Positions 62,869-64,000 of a stretch of 64,000 nt of DNA are shown piece by piece. A program made the position numbers and the translations under genes. The DNA comes from Myxocyprinus asiaticus. Taxonomy: Eukaryota; Chordata; Actinopteri; Cypriniformes; Catostomidae. The notes beneath the pieces were generated by a model, which was not told the DNA's origin, did not search any database, and saw only the letters and a program-made list of their open reading frames with translations. The stretch covers positions 34,832,001-34,896,000 of the forward strand of contig NC_059385.1 in the NCBI RefSeq assembly GCF_019703515.2, written 5' to 3'. Each line of letters starts with the position of its first letter. The stretch's first letter is position 1.

Positions 62869-62927
62869 TAACAGAAATGGAATAATGTGTCCCTGAACAA
62901 AGGGGGGGTCAAAATCAAAAGTAACAG

Positions 62928-63906
62928 TCAGTATCTGGTGTGGCCACCAACTGCATTAAGTACTGCAGTGCATCTCCTCCTCATGGACTGCACCAGATTT
63001 GCCAGTTCTTGCTGAGATGTTACCCCACTCTTCTACCAAGGCACTTGCCCTCACCCTCCGATCCAACAGGTCCCAGACGTGCTCAATGGGATTGAGATCT
63101 GGGCTCTTCCCTGGCCATGGCAGAACACTGACATTCCTGTCCTGCAGGAAATCATGCACAGAACGAGCATTATGGCTGGTGGCATTGTCCTGCTGGAGGG
63201 TCATGTCAGGATGAGCCTACAGGAAGTGTACCACATGAGGGAGGATGTCTTCCCTGTAACGCACAGCGTTGAGATTGCCTGCAATGACAACAAGCTCAGT
63301 CCGATGATGCTGTGACACACCGCCCCAGACCATGACGGACCCTCCACCTCCAAATCAATCCCGCTCCAGAGTACAGGCCTCAGTGTAACGCTCATTCCTT
63401 TGACGATAACCATGAGTCCGACCATCAACCCTGGTGAGACAAAACTGCGACTCGTTAGTGAAGAGCACTTTTTGCCAGTCCTGTCTGGTCCAGCGAAGGT
63501 GGGTTTGCGCCCATAGGCGACATTGTTGCCGGTGATGTCTGGTAAGAACCTGCCTTACAACAGGCCTACAAGCCCTCAGTCCAGCCTCTCTCAGCCTACT
63601 GCGGAAAGTCTGTGGACTGATGTAGTGATCGTGTGTTCCTGGTGTAACTCGGGCAGTTGTTGTTGCCATCCTGTACCTGTCCCGCAGGCGTGATATTCGG
63701 ATGTACCGATCCTGTGCAGGTGTTGTTACACGTGGTCTGCCACTGCGAGGACGATCAGCTGTCCTTCCTGTCTCCCTGTAGAGCTGTCTTAGGCGTCTCA
63801 CAGTACGGACATTGCAATTTATTGCCCTGGCCACATCTGCAGTCCTTATGCCTCCATGCAGCATGCCAAAGGCATGTTCATGCAGATGAGCAGGGACCCT
63901 GGGCAT
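62928..63906 (-). pseudogene. Tc1-type transposase with two nonsense changes
   Basis: Starts MPRVPAHLHEHAFGMLHGGI at 63906. HTH part VRRLRQLYRETGRTADRPRS, RPRVTTPAQDRYIRISRLRD, the block VLFTNESQFCLTRVDG (the usual first Asp of FTDES is Asn), then TGA in LERD*FGGGG at about 63352. The frame continues open after it, has a second stop (TAG in HFL*AHPDM, about 63219), then LQQDNATSHNARSVHDFLQD (second Asp) and [20 protein letters not shown] (Glu). A deletion of about 15 codons and a frameshift follow near 63020-63060. Inactive for several independent reasons. Confidence 0.93.
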
Positions 63907-64000
63907 CTTTCTTTTGGTACTTTTTCAGAGTCAGTAGAAAGGTCTCTTTAGTGTCCTAAGTTTTTATAACTGTGACCTTAATTGCTTACCATCTGTAAGC

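Larger units (their letters stand above)
61767..64000 (-). mobile_element. Tc1/mariner element running off the right edge, carrying a Harbinger insertion
   Basis: Left end ACTTAGCAAAAAAAAGAAAC next to TA (61767-61768), a well-known fish Tc1 end; the other end lies beyond 64000. Element DNA at 61767-61911 continues at 62872 after the Harbinger insertion. Confidence 0.93.

Overview
This is vertebrate nuclear DNA, most likely from a teleost and probably a cyprinid or other ostariophysan. It shows GT-AG split exons of a conserved vertebrate kinase gene, many Tc1/mariner copies, fish-type L1 and L2-like LINEs, a tRNA-derived SINE and long (CA)n/(TA)n microsatellites. No operon, phage, CRISPR or prokaryotic signal is present. 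The species call is inference from repeat style.

The only host gene I can identify is MAP3K1 (MEKK1), on the minus strand. Eleven consecutive coding exons lie between 61110 and 8793. Joined, they give one uninterrupted frame of 943 codons with matching splice phases. In order they encode a low-complexity linker, the helical/ARM-like region, a long disordered linker exon of 1267 bp, and the kinase domain from the glycine loop to just past the APE motif. The 5' exons (N-terminus, SWIM/RING zinc fingers) lie beyond position 64000. The last exon (end of the kinase C-lobe and stop) was not found in 1-8792.

The introns are packed with transposons. The intron 8925-24988 holds a nearly full L1-type LINE (copy A, minus) broken by an L2-like LINE, a long TA/CA microsatellite, a Tc1 copy, a fold-back MITE and a second L2-like LINE. 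It also holds a SINE and a piggyBac-like element. The intron 25132-28172 holds a third L2-like LINE. The intron 29350-30948 holds an almost complete but broken Tc1 copy. The intron 35738-48907 holds L1 copy B nested in an RNase-H-bearing I-type LINE, a full-length Tc1 copy and a possible LTR-like region. The intron 49000-55227 holds a hAT-type element with a perfect 8-bp target duplication that swallowed L1 copy C. At the right edge a Tc1 element carries a PIF/Harbinger insertion with a TAA target duplication.

Positions 1-8792 contain two decayed Tc1 elements and an unidentified CpG-rich segment (65-508) that ends at a good splice donor. All transposase and reverse-transcriptase frames are damaged. 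I found no convincing undescribed system; the notable observations concern nesting, local rearrangements and repeats near splice sites.
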